Shown piece after piece: positions 15,094 through 23,459 of a DNA stretch of 37,849 nt. The number at the start of each line of letters is the position of its first letter. The stretch's first letter is position 1. This DNA is from SZUA-430 sp044375275. Its GTDB lineage: Bacteria > Pseudomonadota > Alphaproteobacteria > Micropepsales > Micropepsaceae. The translations under genes and the position numbers were made by a program. The DNA lies in assembly GCA_044375275.1 (NCBI GenBank), contig JBILMZ010000010.1, positions 1 to 37,849 on the forward strand, in the 5' to 3' direction. Under the pieces are notes generated by a model, which was not told the DNA's origin, did no database searches, and worked only from the letters and a program-made list of their open reading frames with translations.

Positions 15094-16346
15094 CGCGACC
15101 ACCTGCGCCAGCCCGCGATCAGCCCTGCAAGGATAATCACGACTGAACCTGCGGCCAGGATCGTGAGCATGTCGCCGAGCTCGAACATGAACATCAGGAA
15201 GTCGATGCTTCCTGTCCGCCAGAAAACCCATTCGCTGGCAATCTGCGTTGCGAGCAGATTGTTTCCGGTTTCAAGCACGATGATGCCATCGCCTGTGTCC
15301 GGATCAAGCCGGGCCGCAGTGTTGATCGCCGGTTCATTGTTCCCGTCGTGCCCGATGATGAAGCCGCCGCGGTTGTTGGGCGCGAAAAGCATCGTGCCCA
15401 AACCCCAGATGTCTGCGCCCATCTGAGCTGCATGGGGCTGGCGCATCTCGATAAGCGTCGCTGGCTTCAGGACCCCGCGCCCCGGCTGCTCGCCATTCGG
15501 TCCCCGCACATGCGCCTGCAGAAACCGCGTCATGTCGGAAGACGTTGTGTACAGCGCCGCTGCAGCCTGGGCCGTGAAGCGGTAGTGGGTGGCCCGTGCG
15601 CCGCGCGTATCATAGAAAGCAGCAACGTCTTCGAGCTCGGCATCCGGCAGGTTGAACGTCGACCGCTCCATCCCGAGCCTGTCCAGCACCTCCGTCTTCA
15701 TGTAGGCATCGAACGACTTCCCTGAGACCTCTTCAATCAGCAACTGCAGCAGCGTGTAGCCGCCGCCGGAGTACTTGAACGCGCTGCCTGGCTCGATCCC
15801 CACGCGTACGGCACCCTCGGCGCCAGGCGATGCGTCCGCCGCACGGGTGAGAGAGTCTTCGAGGCGTTGCAAAGGTTGTCCTGGCTTGAAGCCCGCATAG
15901 CCCAGGCCATCCGTCAGCCCGGCCGTATGGCTCAGCAGGCGACGAATGGTGACACCATCATTGTCAAACGGTCCTTTGGGAAGCTTCCACCGCGTGAGGT
16001 AGGTGGAAACGGGTTTGTCCAGGTCGAGCTTCCCCGCCTCGACCAGCGTGAAGATGCCCCAGGCCGTGATCCACTTGCTCATGGAAGCCACCTGGAACCG
16101 GCTGTCGCCGTTCACGGGGGCACCGATGGACGCAAAGTGACTGGTTCGAACCTGTCCACGCTCCAGCAGCACGAAAGCGACGTTGCCCTTGTACGTCCGG
16201 TTGATCTCCGCGATGGCGGCGTCACGGAAGGCTTCCGTGTTTCCGTGTGCGGCCAGCGGCGTACGCCACCAGCCACCAATCGTTCCGGTAACCACAAGCG
16301 CGGCCCACGCAAGCAGGGCAAGGATTGTCACAAGGAAGATGCGCAT
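15075..16346 (-). CDS. Serine hydrolase of the beta-lactamase class C/CubicO family, membrane-anchored
   Basis: This 423-residue protein has an N-terminal signal anchor (4-22) and a C-terminal hydrophobic helix (LTILAAGSVVIILAGLIAG) followed by basic residues. The serine-hydrolase core holds Ser88-x2-Lys91 (ASMSK), LLSHTAGLTDG, KYSGGGYTLLQLLIEEVSGKSF at the Tyr motif (YSG in place of YSN), and IIGHDGNNEP as the third (HxG) motif. These proteins act on peptides or esters and not usually on beta-lactams. The domain faces the periplasm. It overlaps the convergent metallopeptidase by 19 nt; both may act on the cell envelope, which is an inference from position. Confidence 0.9.
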   Translation of the reverse strand: MRIFLVTILALLAWAALVVTGTIGGWWRTPLAAHGNTEAFRDAAIAEINRTYKGNVAFVLLERGQVRTSHFASIGAPVNGDSRFQVASMSKWITAWGIFTLVEAGKLDLDKPVSTYLTRWKLPKGPFDNDGVTIRRLLSHTAGLTDGLGYAGFKPGQPLQRLEDSLTRAADASPGAEGAVRVGIEPGSAFKYSGGGYTLLQLLIEEVSGKSFDAYMKTEVLDRLGMERSTFNLPDAELEDVAAFYDTRGARATHYRFTAQAAAALYTTSSDMTRFLQAHVRGPNGEQPGRGVLKPATLIEMRQPHAAQMGADIWGLGTMLFAPNNRGGFIIGHDGNNEPAINTAARLDPDTGDGIIVLETGNNLLATQIASEWVFWRTGSIDFLMFMFELGDMLTILAAGSVVIILAGLIAGWRRWSRYSTET

Positions 16347-16448
16347 GGCTCACCATCACTGTCAGCGGGAGCAGGAAGAGGCTTTCCGCAACGAGGAAAA
16401 TGATGGAAGCTGCCTCCGCAACCGTCAATCTTAAATCAATGTGTTAAC

Positions 16449-17666
16449 ATGAGATCAGGAACCCGTCCATCTCCCGCACCAAAGGGCACAAGCACGGTGA
16501 TGGACGCAAGCCAGGCCACAAAGGCGCTGAACATCAGCCGCGCCTCGCTGTACGTCTATGTAAGCCGCGGTCTCATTCGCTCGACACCCGATCCGGCGCG
16601 GGCAAAATCCTGCCTCTATTCATCGGCGGACATTCAGGCGCTGGTGGAGCGAAAGAAGCTGGGACGGAGACCCAGGACGGCTGTCGCCGCCGCGCTCGAC
16701 AACGGCCTCCCGGTCCTCAAGACACGCATCACCCGCATAGAAGGCAATCAGTGTTTCTATCGGTCGAAGGAGGCCGTGTCGTTCTCCCGCAAGGCGACGC
16801 TTGAAGATGCGGCGCGCCTGTTGTGGGACACGCAGGAGGTCGATCCGTTCAAGGGGCTTCGGTTCGATCCGGCGAAAATTCCAGGATGGCAGGAGATTGC
16901 AGGAAAGCTCGCACCCGACCGGACGACAGACAGGGCGACCATGCAACTCTCCCTGTTGGCACCCCATGAGGTCACGAGGGCGGGCAGGCCCGGAGCGGAT
17001 GCGTTTCGTGATGCCGCCAGGCTTCTCGCAGCCTTGACCATTTCAATTGCCGGAACGCGAGGCGCGCTTGCGGGTCCAATCCATGGCGCCGTCAGTCAGG
17101 CCTGGCAGCGGCCAAGGGCGGCAGAGGTCATTCGCCGGGCGCTGGTGCTCCTCGCCGATCATGAGCTGAATGCCTCGACATTCGCTGCCAGGGTAGTTGC
17201 ATCAACAGGTGCCGGGCTGACCGGCTGCGTCATTGCCGGTCTTGCAGCCATGAGTGGCCCGAGACACGGGGGTGCCACCGAGCGCCTGCGGTCCTTGCTC
17301 GAGGAAATCGACGTTTCAGGCGACGCGAGCCGTGTGATCGAGGCGCGCCTTGGCCGAGGGGAGCTGATCCCAGGCTTTGGCAACTCCGTCTATCGCGACC
17401 ATGACCCTCGCGGCGCAGAGCTGGTTTCAGCGGTGAAACTGGACCCGAAAATGTCGCGCCTGCTCAAATGCGCGAGATCGCTGGCAGGCGCCGAGCCCAA
17501 CGTCGATTTCGGACTGATTGCCGTGGAGCGGGCGCACGATCTGCCTCGCGGCGCGGCGCTGGCGCTGTTTGCCCTCGGAAGGTCTGTCGGCTGGATCGCA
17601 CATGCCTTTGAGCAGCGTTCCAGCGGCGCCCTCATCCGTCCGCGCGCGGAATTCCTCACGGATTGA
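16449..17666 (+). CDS. Citrate synthase family protein with N-terminal MerR-like helix-turn-helix
   Basis: Residues 18-75 form a MerR-like DNA-binding helix-turn-helix (ASQATKALNISRASLYVYVSRGLI), and residues about 90-400 a citrate-synthase fold. Of the catalytic residues, His238 (LLADHELNAS) and Asp353 (EPNVDFG) are kept, along with PRHGGA (271-276) and DPRG. The second catalytic His is replaced: the GFGH motif reads GFGN (Asn312). Catalysis is therefore doubtful, and the protein may be a metabolite-sensing regulator. Length is 405 aa; an ATG at 16500 would remove a 17-residue lead of low similarity. The gene diverges from the serine hydrolase and precedes a VOC gene. Confidence 0.85.
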   Translation: MRSGTRPSPAPKGTSTVMDASQATKALNISRASLYVYVSRGLIRSTPDPARAKSCLYSSADIQALVERKKLGRRPRTAVAAALDNGLPVLKTRITRIEGNQCFYRSKEAVSFSRKATLEDAARLLWDTQEVDPFKGLRFDPAKIPGWQEIAGKLAPDRTTDRATMQLSLLAPHEVTRAGRPGADAFRDAARLLAALTISIAGTRGALAGPIHGAVSQAWQRPRAAEVIRRALVLLADHELNASTFAARVVASTGAGLTGCVIAGLAAMSGPRHGGATERLRSLLEEIDVSGDASRVIEARLGRGELIPGFGNSVYRDHDPRGAELVSAVKLDPKMSRLLKCARSLAGAEPNVDFGLIAVERAHDLPRGAALALFALGRSVGWIAHAFEQRSSGALIRPRAEFLTD

Positions 17667-17750
17667 ATTGCCTTTGAGTGCTTCCTGGTTCAAGAATTCA
17701 GGCAGGGTCCGTCGCCACGGCGGGCGTGAGGTCGTAACGGGAGAGGCGAC

Positions 17751-18131
17751 ATGGGTATCGGCAAGCAGGCAAAGGTCATCACTTTCATCCATACGCGCGA
17801 TCGGGAGAAATCGAAGGCCTTCTATCGCGACGTCCTCGGCTTCAGCATCACGGCGGATGATCCGTTTGGAACCGTGGTCGACCTGAATGGCATCTCGCTG
17901 CGCATCACGCCGATCGAAAACCACACGCCGAACCCGCACACGGTGCTGGGCTGGCAGGTGCAGGACATTTCCGCCACGATCGAAGCTCTCGCCGCGAAGG
18001 GCGTGAAGATGATCATCTATCCGGGCTTTGGCCAGGACGAGAAGGGCATCTGGACATCACCGGATGGCAGCGCCCGGGTATCATTCTTCAATGATCCGGA
18101 CGGCAATGGACTGAGTCTCACCCAGCCCTGA
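17751..18131 (+). CDS. VOC (glyoxalase/bleomycin-resistance) family protein
   Basis: A 126-residue protein with the two beta-alpha-beta-beta-beta units of the vicinal oxygen chelate fold: VITFIHTRDREKSKAFYRDVLGF at the start and GLSLTQP at the end. His14 and Glu/Asn side chains in the second half (SFFNDPDGNGLSL) could bind a metal. Families with this architecture include dioxygenases, glyoxalases and binding proteins, so no reaction is assigned. A strong ribosome-binding site (GGGAGAGG) precedes the ATG. It lies 84 nt after the citrate-synthase-like gene on the same strand. Confidence 0.88.
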   Translation: MGIGKQAKVITFIHTRDREKSKAFYRDVLGFSITADDPFGTVVDLNGISLRITPIENHTPNPHTVLGWQVQDISATIEALAAKGVKMIIYPGFGQDEKGIWTSPDGSARVSFFNDPDGNGLSLTQP

Positions 18132-18196
18132 CGGCTGACGCAGCGTCAACTGCCAGTCTTCGGCTGAACGTTTATTTGAGTTAAGTCAATGCGCGG

Positions 18197-18236
18197 TTGG
18201 CAGGCACTTGGCACGGTGCTCCAATGCGATAGGTAT
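18197..18236 (+). promoter_or_regulatory. Possible promoter region of the P450 gene
   Basis: TTGGCA occurs twice (18197-18202 and 18208-18213). The second, with TAGGTA at 18230-18235, gives a sigma-70-like pair spaced by 16 bp. The first can also be read as a sigma-54-like element, because GG (18199-18200) and GC (18211-18212) are separated by 10 bp. Either reading is weak; the rest of the 149-nt gap shows only a short TGACGC-AGCGTCA dyad just after the VOC gene. Confidence 0.3.
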
Positions 18237-18280
18237 GGAGCAGGCACGCGAGCGACCGCGCACCCTGATGGAGAAAAACG

Positions 18281-19558
18281 ATGACGATCCCCACCCAACT
18301 GGCCAATACGATTGTCGACCCGCGCGCCTACGCAGATGGTGAAGCCATCCATGAAGCGTTTCGCACGGTCAGGAAGACGGCTCCCCTCGCACAGGCGCAA
18401 CCCGATGGCTACGATCCGTTTTGGGTCGTCAGCCGTCACGCCGACGTGATGACAATCGAGCGCCAGAACGACATCTTCCACAACGGCGACCGCTCCACCT
18501 TCCTGTCGCCGAAGGAAGGCGAGATCATGGTCCGCAACCTGACGGGTGAGCCCAACCTCATCCGCTCGCTAGTATCGGTGGACGGGCAGGAGCACCGTGA
18601 CCTGCGCGGCATTGTGTTCCCGCACGTGACGCCAAAGGCCATCCGCGCCTGGGAGGACAGCATCCGCGTGATCGCGCGCGAGTTCGTTGACGTGATGCTG
18701 AAGACGAACGGCAAATGCGACTTCGCCAAGGACGTGGCCTTGCTCTATCCGCTGCGCGTGATCATGACCGTGCTGGGCGTGCCGCCGGAAGACGAACCCT
18801 TCATGCTGCGCCTCACGCAGGAACTGTTCAGCAATGCGGACCCGGAACTCAATCGTCTGGGAAAGGGGATCGGCGAAGCGTCTGCTGAAGATGGGCTGAA
18901 GGCCCTCATGCAGGTAGCGCAGGACCTCGAAGCCTATTTCAGCGAAGTGACGAAGAAATACCGCTCGAACCCGACCGGCCACGTCAACAGCCTGATCGCG
19001 AATGCCAAGATCAATGGCGAGTACCTGAACTACCGCCAGATGATGGGCTATTACATCATCGCGGCGACGGCGGGTCACGACACGACGTCGAACACGACCT
19101 CGGCCGCCATGTGGGCGCTCGCCGAACGCCCCGACATGTTCGCGCAGATCAAGAAGGACCCGGCCCTCATCAACGCCTTCGTGGAAGAATCAATCCGCTG
19201 GGCCGTGCCCGTGAAGCACTTCATGCGCACCGCAACCCAGGACACCGAAGTCGCCGGCCAGAAGATCAAGAAAGATGACTGGCTCATGCTGGCCTACCAG
19301 TCGGCAACGCGCGACGAGGCCGTGTTCGACCAGCCCTTCGAGTTCCGTCTCGACCGCGCGGGCACGCAGCAGATTGCCTTCGGCTATGGCGCCCACGTCT
19401 GCCTCGGCCAGCATCTGGCGCGCATGGAGATGCGCATCCTGTGGGAGGAGCTCCTGCCGAAGCTGAAGTCTGTCGAACTCGCGGGCAAGCCCGAGAACAC
19501 GATCTCGAACTTCGTGTGCGGCCCCAAGCGCGTACCGATCACCTTCACGGTCAACTGA
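18281..19558 (+). CDS. Cytochrome P450
   Basis: This 425-residue soluble bacterial P450 activates O2 to hydroxylate an unknown substrate. The I-helix oxygen-binding motif is AGHDTT (264-269), the ExxR motif is Glu303-Arg306 (EESIRW), and the heme loop FGYGAHVCLGQHLA (367-380) has Cys374 as heme ligand. No membrane anchor is present. The start at 18281 follows GGAG by 7 nt. A rubredoxin gene starts only 7 nt after its stop, which suggests that the rubredoxin feeds electrons to it or that both serve one pathway. The sequence does not let me assign a CYP family with confidence. Confidence 0.96.
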   Translation: MTIPTQLANTIVDPRAYADGEAIHEAFRTVRKTAPLAQAQPDGYDPFWVVSRHADVMTIERQNDIFHNGDRSTFLSPKEGEIMVRNLTGEPNLIRSLVSVDGQEHRDLRGIVFPHVTPKAIRAWEDSIRVIAREFVDVMLKTNGKCDFAKDVALLYPLRVIMTVLGVPPEDEPFMLRLTQELFSNADPELNRLGKGIGEASAEDGLKALMQVAQDLEAYFSEVTKKYRSNPTGHVNSLIANAKINGEYLNYRQMMGYYIIAATAGHDTTSNTTSAAMWALAERPDMFAQIKKDPALINAFVEESIRWAVPVKHFMRTATQDTEVAGQKIKKDDWLMLAYQSATRDEAVFDQPFEFRLDRAGTQQIAFGYGAHVCLGQHLARMEMRILWEELLPKLKSVELAGKPENTISNFVCGPKRVPITFTVN

Positions 19559-19565
19559 GGCGACA

Positions 19566-19730
19566 ATGCGCAAATGGCGCTGCCGCAATTGCGGCTTCAT
19601 CTATGACGAAGCCCTTGGCCTCCCCGCCGAGGGCATCGCCCCCGGCACGCGCTGGGCGGACGTCCCGGAAGAATGGTACTGCCCCGACTGCGGAACAGAA
19701 AAAAGCGACTTCGAAATGGAGCCGGCCTAG
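19566..19730 (+). CDS. Rubredoxin
   Basis: This short gene encodes 54 residues starting MRKWRCRNCGFIYDEALG. Four cysteines bind one iron: Cys6-x2-Cys9 and Cys39-x2-Cys42 (WYCPDCG), with the aromatic pair and the acidic surface usual for rubredoxins; GIAPGTRWADVPEEW is the standard central loop. It starts 7 nt after the P450 stop, and its ribosome-binding site (GAGG) overlaps that stop, so the two are certainly one transcription unit. Rubredoxins typically serve AlkB alkane hydroxylases; a direct partnership with a P450 is not the usual arrangement. Confidence 0.96.
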   Translation: MRKWRCRNCGFIYDEALGLPAEGIAPGTRWADVPEEWYCPDCGTEKSDFEMEPA

Positions 19731-19753
19731 CAGGCAAACAAGGCATGCCTGCT

Positions 19754-20587
19754 TCAGCGTGGGCTCGCCGCTTGGGCTGCGGTCACCATCCGCGCGGCCA
19801 CCTCAAGGGCGGCATTCTGGTTCTGACCAGTAATGAGACGTCCATCTTCCACCACGTGGTTGGCGAAGACGTCACGAAAGGCGGTTGCGCTTTCATAACG
19901 CGCGCCTGCCGCCCGCAACTCCCGCTCGGGATGCATGGGCGTGATGGCGATGCCGAGTTCCTGGACCTGCTTGTCGGAGACGCCCGTCACCCGCCGTCCC
20001 TTGACCAGAGGCGATCCTGTCTCGTCCATGGCCTTCAGCAGGCCGAGGGGGCCATGGCAGACGCCGCCGAGCACGCGTCCGGCCTTCCACGCCTCGGAGA
20101 GTTTCGTGCCAAGCACGTCGGATGTACCCAGGTCGTATGCTGCACCCCATCCACCTGCGAGGTAGACAATGTCATAGCTGGCGAAGTCGACATCATCGAT
20201 CCGTTGTGACCGGGCAACCTTCTGCTGAAAGGAGGTGTCGCCCTTGAAGCGCTTGTCATCGGGGCTCTCGATGAACCACACGAAGGACAGCGGGTCGATC
20301 GGGACAGCACCTCCCTTGATGCTGGCGACATCCACGTGAAGCCCGGCATCGGCAAACACATAATAGGGACCCGTCATTTCCGAAGCGAACACGCCGGTGG
20401 CAGCATTTCCGGGCGCGAGCACGCTTTGGCTCGTCGTGATGATGAGCGCGCGGCCGCCGCGCATCTCGACACGCGCGCCTGTGTAGTCAGGATGCAGCCC
20501 GAAAGACTTCAGCAGCGGCGGCAATCCGAGAAAGGCCCCCACTGCCAGCACAAAAGCCAGGATGATGATCGCTCTGAAGATGCGCAT
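19754..20587 (-). CDS. DJ-1/PfpI family protein, membrane-anchored
   Basis: From the ATG at 20587, preceded by AAAGGA, the protein has 277 residues. The first 30 include a hydrophobic anchor (IIILAFVLAVGAFLGLPPLL). The rest is a DJ-1/PfpI class I glutamine-amidotransferase-like domain: DIVYLAGGWGAAYDLG and the nucleophile elbow GGVCHGPLGLL with its cysteine, then GITPMHPERELRAAGARYES-type segments near the end. Relatives are Hsp31-like glyoxalases or chaperones, usually cytoplasmic; the anchor would place this one at the membrane. It converges on the rubredoxin gene with 23 nt between stops. A frame extension to 20653 is possible but lacks a ribosome-binding site. Confidence 0.87.
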   Translation of the reverse strand: MRIFRAIIILAFVLAVGAFLGLPPLLKSFGLHPDYTGARVEMRGGRALIITTSQSVLAPGNAATGVFASEMTGPYYVFADAGLHVDVASIKGGAVPIDPLSFVWFIESPDDKRFKGDTSFQQKVARSQRIDDVDFASYDIVYLAGGWGAAYDLGTSDVLGTKLSEAWKAGRVLGGVCHGPLGLLKAMDETGSPLVKGRRVTGVSDKQVQELGIAITPMHPERELRAAGARYESATAFRDVFANHVVEDGRLITGQNQNAALEVAARMVTAAQAASPR

Positions 20588-20709
20588 GGCACGTCCTTTC
20601 GATGGGCCGGAATGTTCGCAATCGCACTGGCCCCCGGCAATGATGTGCATCAAGCAGGCGACCAGAATCCGCGCGACGCATCACGATCACCTGTTGCCGG
20701 AATCCGTGA

Positions 20710-20739
20710 TTGACACGAGCGAAAGTCTAGAGTACTCTA
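20710..20739 (+). promoter_or_regulatory. Promoter with palindromic operator before the membrane-protein/winged-helix pair
   Basis: TTGACA (20710-20715), a 17-bp spacer and TACTCT (20733-20738) form a sigma-70-like promoter. A perfect 12-bp palindrome TAGAGTACTCTA (20728-20739) covers the -10, the usual place for a repressor site. A ribosome-binding site AAGGAAA follows at 20754-20760. The winged-helix protein encoded second in this operon is the obvious candidate ligand. Confidence 0.6.
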
Positions 20740-20766
20740 TGAGACAGAGTAAAAAGGAAAGCCGCC

Positions 20767-21315
20767 ATGCCACTGACACAGGACGAAGCCGCCGCCGCTT
20801 TGGGCGAAATTGAACGAACTGACAGGCAGACGACTGAACTGCAGGTCTATGAAGGCGCCGCGCCCTTTTTCATGGTGTGGGGCCTTGTCTGGGTGTTCGG
20901 CTACACGATGACCCACTTCATGCCCGAGTACCGCAATGCCTTTTGGGCGTCGGGAATTATCGTGGGCGCCGTGCTGAGCATCGTCCTGGGCCAGCGCATG
21001 GGAACGAAAGGGCACGGATTCAGCCCTTGGCGCTATGCCGCCATCAGTGCAGGCACTGCCGGATTCTTTGCCCTTATATCCTTCGTTCTGAAACTGAATG
21101 TACGGGAGATCGACGCATTTGTGCCGCTGATGTTTGCCGGCATCTATCTGGCGATTGGTGTGTTTGCAGGTACGCGCTTTGCAGTTTGCGGCGCGATCCT
21201 CGCCATTGCGACCGCGGTCGGCTTCTACAATGCCGGAGACTACTTCGGTCTCTGGATGGCCGCAGCCGGAGGTGGCGTACTGCTCCTGACGGGCTTCTGG
21301 CTCCGGAGGGTCTGA
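20767..21315 (+). CDS. Integral membrane protein of unknown function
   Basis: The 182-residue protein starts with a soluble, predicted helical region (1-30) and then has five or six hydrophobic segments, at about 33-47, 59-74, 90-107, 117-133, 137-153 and 162-178. Charged residues are few apart from loops. I do not recognise a family with a known role. It is followed one base after its stop by a winged-helix protein gene, whose ribosome-binding site (GGAGGG) lies in its last codons. Small membrane-protein plus winged-helix pairs are common in Proteobacteria, and the second protein probably controls the operon. Confidence 0.75.
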   Translation: MPLTQDEAAAALGEIERTDRQTTELQVYEGAAPFFMVWGLVWVFGYTMTHFMPEYRNAFWASGIIVGAVLSIVLGQRMGTKGHGFSPWRYAAISAGTAGFFALISFVLKLNVREIDAFVPLMFAGIYLAIGVFAGTRFAVCGAILAIATAVGFYNAGDYFGLWMAAAGGGVLLLTGFWLRRV

Positions 21316-21316
21316 C

Positions 21317-21610
21317 GTGGATCAGCCCGATGAAATCATCCACCAGCCGCTGCGCCTGAAGATCATGGCGGCGCTTAGGGCCTTGCCGGAAGCCGACCGG
21401 ATCGAGTTTGTGCGCCTCAGGGCCATTGTCAACGCGACGGAGGGCAACCTTGGTGCCCACATCACGACACTGGAGAAGGCCGGATACGTGAAGGTCGAGA
21501 AGGACTTTCACAACAACCGCCCGCGCACACGCGTGTCGATGACAAAGCAGGGCAGGCGCAGCTTCCAAGCCTACGTGGACTACCTCAAGGACATTCTCAA
21601 TCCCGCGTGA
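21317..21610 (+). CDS. Winged-helix DNA-binding protein
   Basis: This 97-residue protein (GTG start, GGAGGG 7 nt upstream) has the layout of a small MarR/ArsR-like winged helix: HQPLRLKIMAALRALP, FVRLRAIVNATEGNLGAHITTLEKAGYVKVEKDF as recognition helix and wing, and RPRTRVSMTKQGRRSFQAYVDYL as the wing and dimer helix. There is no ligand domain or metal-binding Cys set. It likely represses its own operon through the palindrome before the membrane-protein gene. It is close to the convergent VWA gene, with 9 nt between the stops. Confidence 0.88.
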   Translation: MDQPDEIIHQPLRLKIMAALRALPEADRIEFVRLRAIVNATEGNLGAHITTLEKAGYVKVEKDFHNNRPRTRVSMTKQGRRSFQAYVDYLKDILNPA

Positions 21611-21619
21611 GACGCGATG

Positions 21620-22795
21620 CTACCGGCTCAGTTCCCGCATCGCCTTGTCGAGGCCCTCAAGCGTCAGCGGGTACATGCGGTCGCTCATGATCTGCTTCAT
21701 GATCTGGATCGACGGCGTGTAGTCCCAGTGCCGCTCCGGCACGGGGTTCAGCCAGATTGCGTGCTCGTAGATGCGCGTCATGCGCTCGAGCCAGACCGCG
21801 CCCGGCTCCTCGTTCCAGTGCTCCACCGAACCACCCGGATAGGTGATCTCGTAAGGCGACATGGTGGCGTCACCCACGATGATGACCTTGTAGTCGTGCG
21901 GATACTTGTGCAGCACGTCCCAGGTCGGCGTCTTCTCGTTGTGCCGACGGCGGTTGTCCTTCCACAGGCTCTCATAGACGCAATTGTGGAAGTAGTAGAA
22001 GTCCATGTGCTTGAACTCGGTGCGCGCCGCCGAGAACAGCTCTTCGCAAAGCTTGATGTGCGAATCCATCGACCCGCCAATGTCGAACAGGATCAGCACC
22101 TTCACCTTGTTGTGCCGCTCCGCGCGCATGACAAGGTCAAGCCAGCCCTGGTGTGCCGTGTGCCGGATCGTCTCCGGCAGGTCGAGCTCCGTCAGCGCAC
22201 CTTCACGCGCCCACTTGCGCAGGCGCCGCAGCGCCACCTTGATGTTGCGCGTGCCGAGCTCGACCTGGTCGTCGAGGTTCTTGTACTCGCGCTTGTCCCA
22301 GACCTTCACCGCCTTGCCATGGCGGCCCTTGTCCTGGCCCATGCGCACGCCTTCGGGATTGTAGCCATAGGCGCCGAACGGCGAGGTGCCTCCCGTGCCG
22401 ATCATCTTGTTGCCACCCTCGTGGCGCTTCTTCTGTTCCTCGAGGCGCTTCTTCAGCTCCTCCATGATCTTGTCCCAGCCACCGAGCGCTTCGATCTGCT
22501 TCTTCTCTTCCTCGGTCAGGAACTTCTCGGTGAGGGCCTTCAGCCAGTCTTCCGGGATCTGCGCCATGTCCGACGGGTCGAGCGTCTCCAGCCCCTTGAA
22601 GGCATGGCTGAACACGCGGTCAAACTTGTCGAGATTGCGCTCATCCTTCACGAGGATCGCGCGCGACAGGTAGTAGAATTCCTCGACCTTCATGTCGATG
22701 ACGTGCTTGTCCATGCCTTCGAGCAGGGCCAGGTACTCTTTCAGCGTGACAGGCACCTTGGCGGTGCGGAGCTCGTCGAAGAAGTTCAGGAACAT
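21620..22795 (-). CDS. VWA-domain CoxE-like protein
   Basis: A 391-residue cytoplasmic protein with a helical N-terminal half including a charged coiled coil (about 92-127), and a C-terminal von Willebrand A domain. The metal site reads DIGGSM (238-243), the form usual in CoxE-like proteins in place of DxSxS. FYYFHNCVYESLW and VIIVGDATMSPYEI are further VWA strands. It belongs with the MoxR ATPase encoded 0.7 kb upstream on the same strand: MoxR-VWA pairs act as chaperone-like systems that mature cofactor enzymes or envelope complexes. The start at 22795 is followed by a conserved-looking FLNFFDELR. Confidence 0.9.
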   Translation of the reverse strand: MFLNFFDELRTAKVPVTLKEYLALLEGMDKHVIDMKVEEFYYLSRAILVKDERNLDKFDRVFSHAFKGLETLDPSDMAQIPEDWLKALTEKFLTEEEKKQIEALGGWDKIMEELKKRLEEQKKRHEGGNKMIGTGGTSPFGAYGYNPEGVRMGQDKGRHGKAVKVWDKREYKNLDDQVELGTRNIKVALRRLRKWAREGALTELDLPETIRHTAHQGWLDLVMRAERHNKVKVLILFDIGGSMDSHIKLCEELFSAARTEFKHMDFYYFHNCVYESLWKDNRRRHNEKTPTWDVLHKYPHDYKVIIVGDATMSPYEITYPGGSVEHWNEEPGAVWLERMTRIYEHAIWLNPVPERHWDYTPSIQIMKQIMSDRMYPLTLEGLDKAMRELSR

Positions 22796-22841
22796 GGGTC
22801 TTCACCAATACCGAATGGGGTGAAGATTAGCGCAGACCGGA

Positions 22842-23456
22842 TCAGCCTGCATCTGCCGATTTTCGGGCCAGCACCTCGACCCAGCCAGTTTCCGTACCGT
22901 CGTAACCTTTTCCACGGCCGGTCCTCAGCTCAAGCGACGACCAGCGTCCGGCCGCCCGCAGCATCGGCTCAAGCTGCTCCGGGTTCATGTAATTGTAGTA
23001 GCGCCCGAGGCTGTCGCGTCCCTCGTGGCCGCCAGATTTGAACCCGGCCTCGAGCCAGCCGCCCGGCTTGAGCGCCGTGTGCACGCGCCGGAGCACATCC
23101 GGCAGCCCGGCCCGCGGCACATGCAGCAGCGACGCGCTCGCCCAGACGCCGTCAAACTCCCGGTCAAACGAAAGCTCTTCAAAAAGCATAACGAGGACAG
23201 GGAGCCCGGTCCGCTTGCGCGCCTCGGCCGCCATCTCCGCCGAGCCGTCGATCGCCGTGACGTCAAACCCGGCCGCAAGGATCGCCTGCGTATCGCGCCC
23301 CGTCCCGCAACCAAGGTCCAGCACCTTGCCGCCCTTGGGCAGCAGCGCCAGGAACGCCCCCAGCGCCTTCGAAACCCCGATCCCGTCCGACCGCGCCCCA
23401 TAGGCCGCAGCCTCGCGCGCGTAGAACTCAAGCGTGGCAGGGTCGTGTGTCATCAT
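22842..23456 (-). CDS. Class I SAM-dependent methyltransferase
   Basis: With the ATG at 23456 (or the next codon, also ATG) the protein has 204 residues. Motif I is KVLDLGCGTGRDTQAIL, followed by VTAIDGSAEMAAEAR, FDGVWASASLLHVP and RVHTALKPGGWLEAGFKSG, a complete Tehb/UbiE-like methyltransferase. A longer frame upstream to 23609 runs through a repeat and into the MoxR gene and is rejected. It sits between the VWA and MoxR genes, which normally adjoin each other. The substrate is unknown. Confidence 0.88.
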   Translation of the reverse strand: MMTHDPATLEFYAREAAAYGARSDGIGVSKALGAFLALLPKGGKVLDLGCGTGRDTQAILAAGFDVTAIDGSAEMAAEARKRTGLPVLVMLFEELSFDREFDGVWASASLLHVPRAGLPDVLRRVHTALKPGGWLEAGFKSGGHEGRDSLGRYYNYMNPEQLEPMLRAAGRWSSLELRTGRGKGYDGTETGWVEVLARKSADAG

Positions 23457-23459
23457 CCT

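Noticed and set aside
16436..16448. A CtrA box (TTAA-N7-TTAAC) before the citrate-synthase-like gene
   Set aside because: The two halves TTAA and TTAAC are present, but separated by 9 and not 7 bases.
21617..23041. A 474-codon plus-strand open frame
   Set aside because: It is antisense to the VWA gene and the methyltransferase, both of which have clear family motifs; the translated product is basic and repetitive in Leu/Arg/His as expected for a shadow frame.
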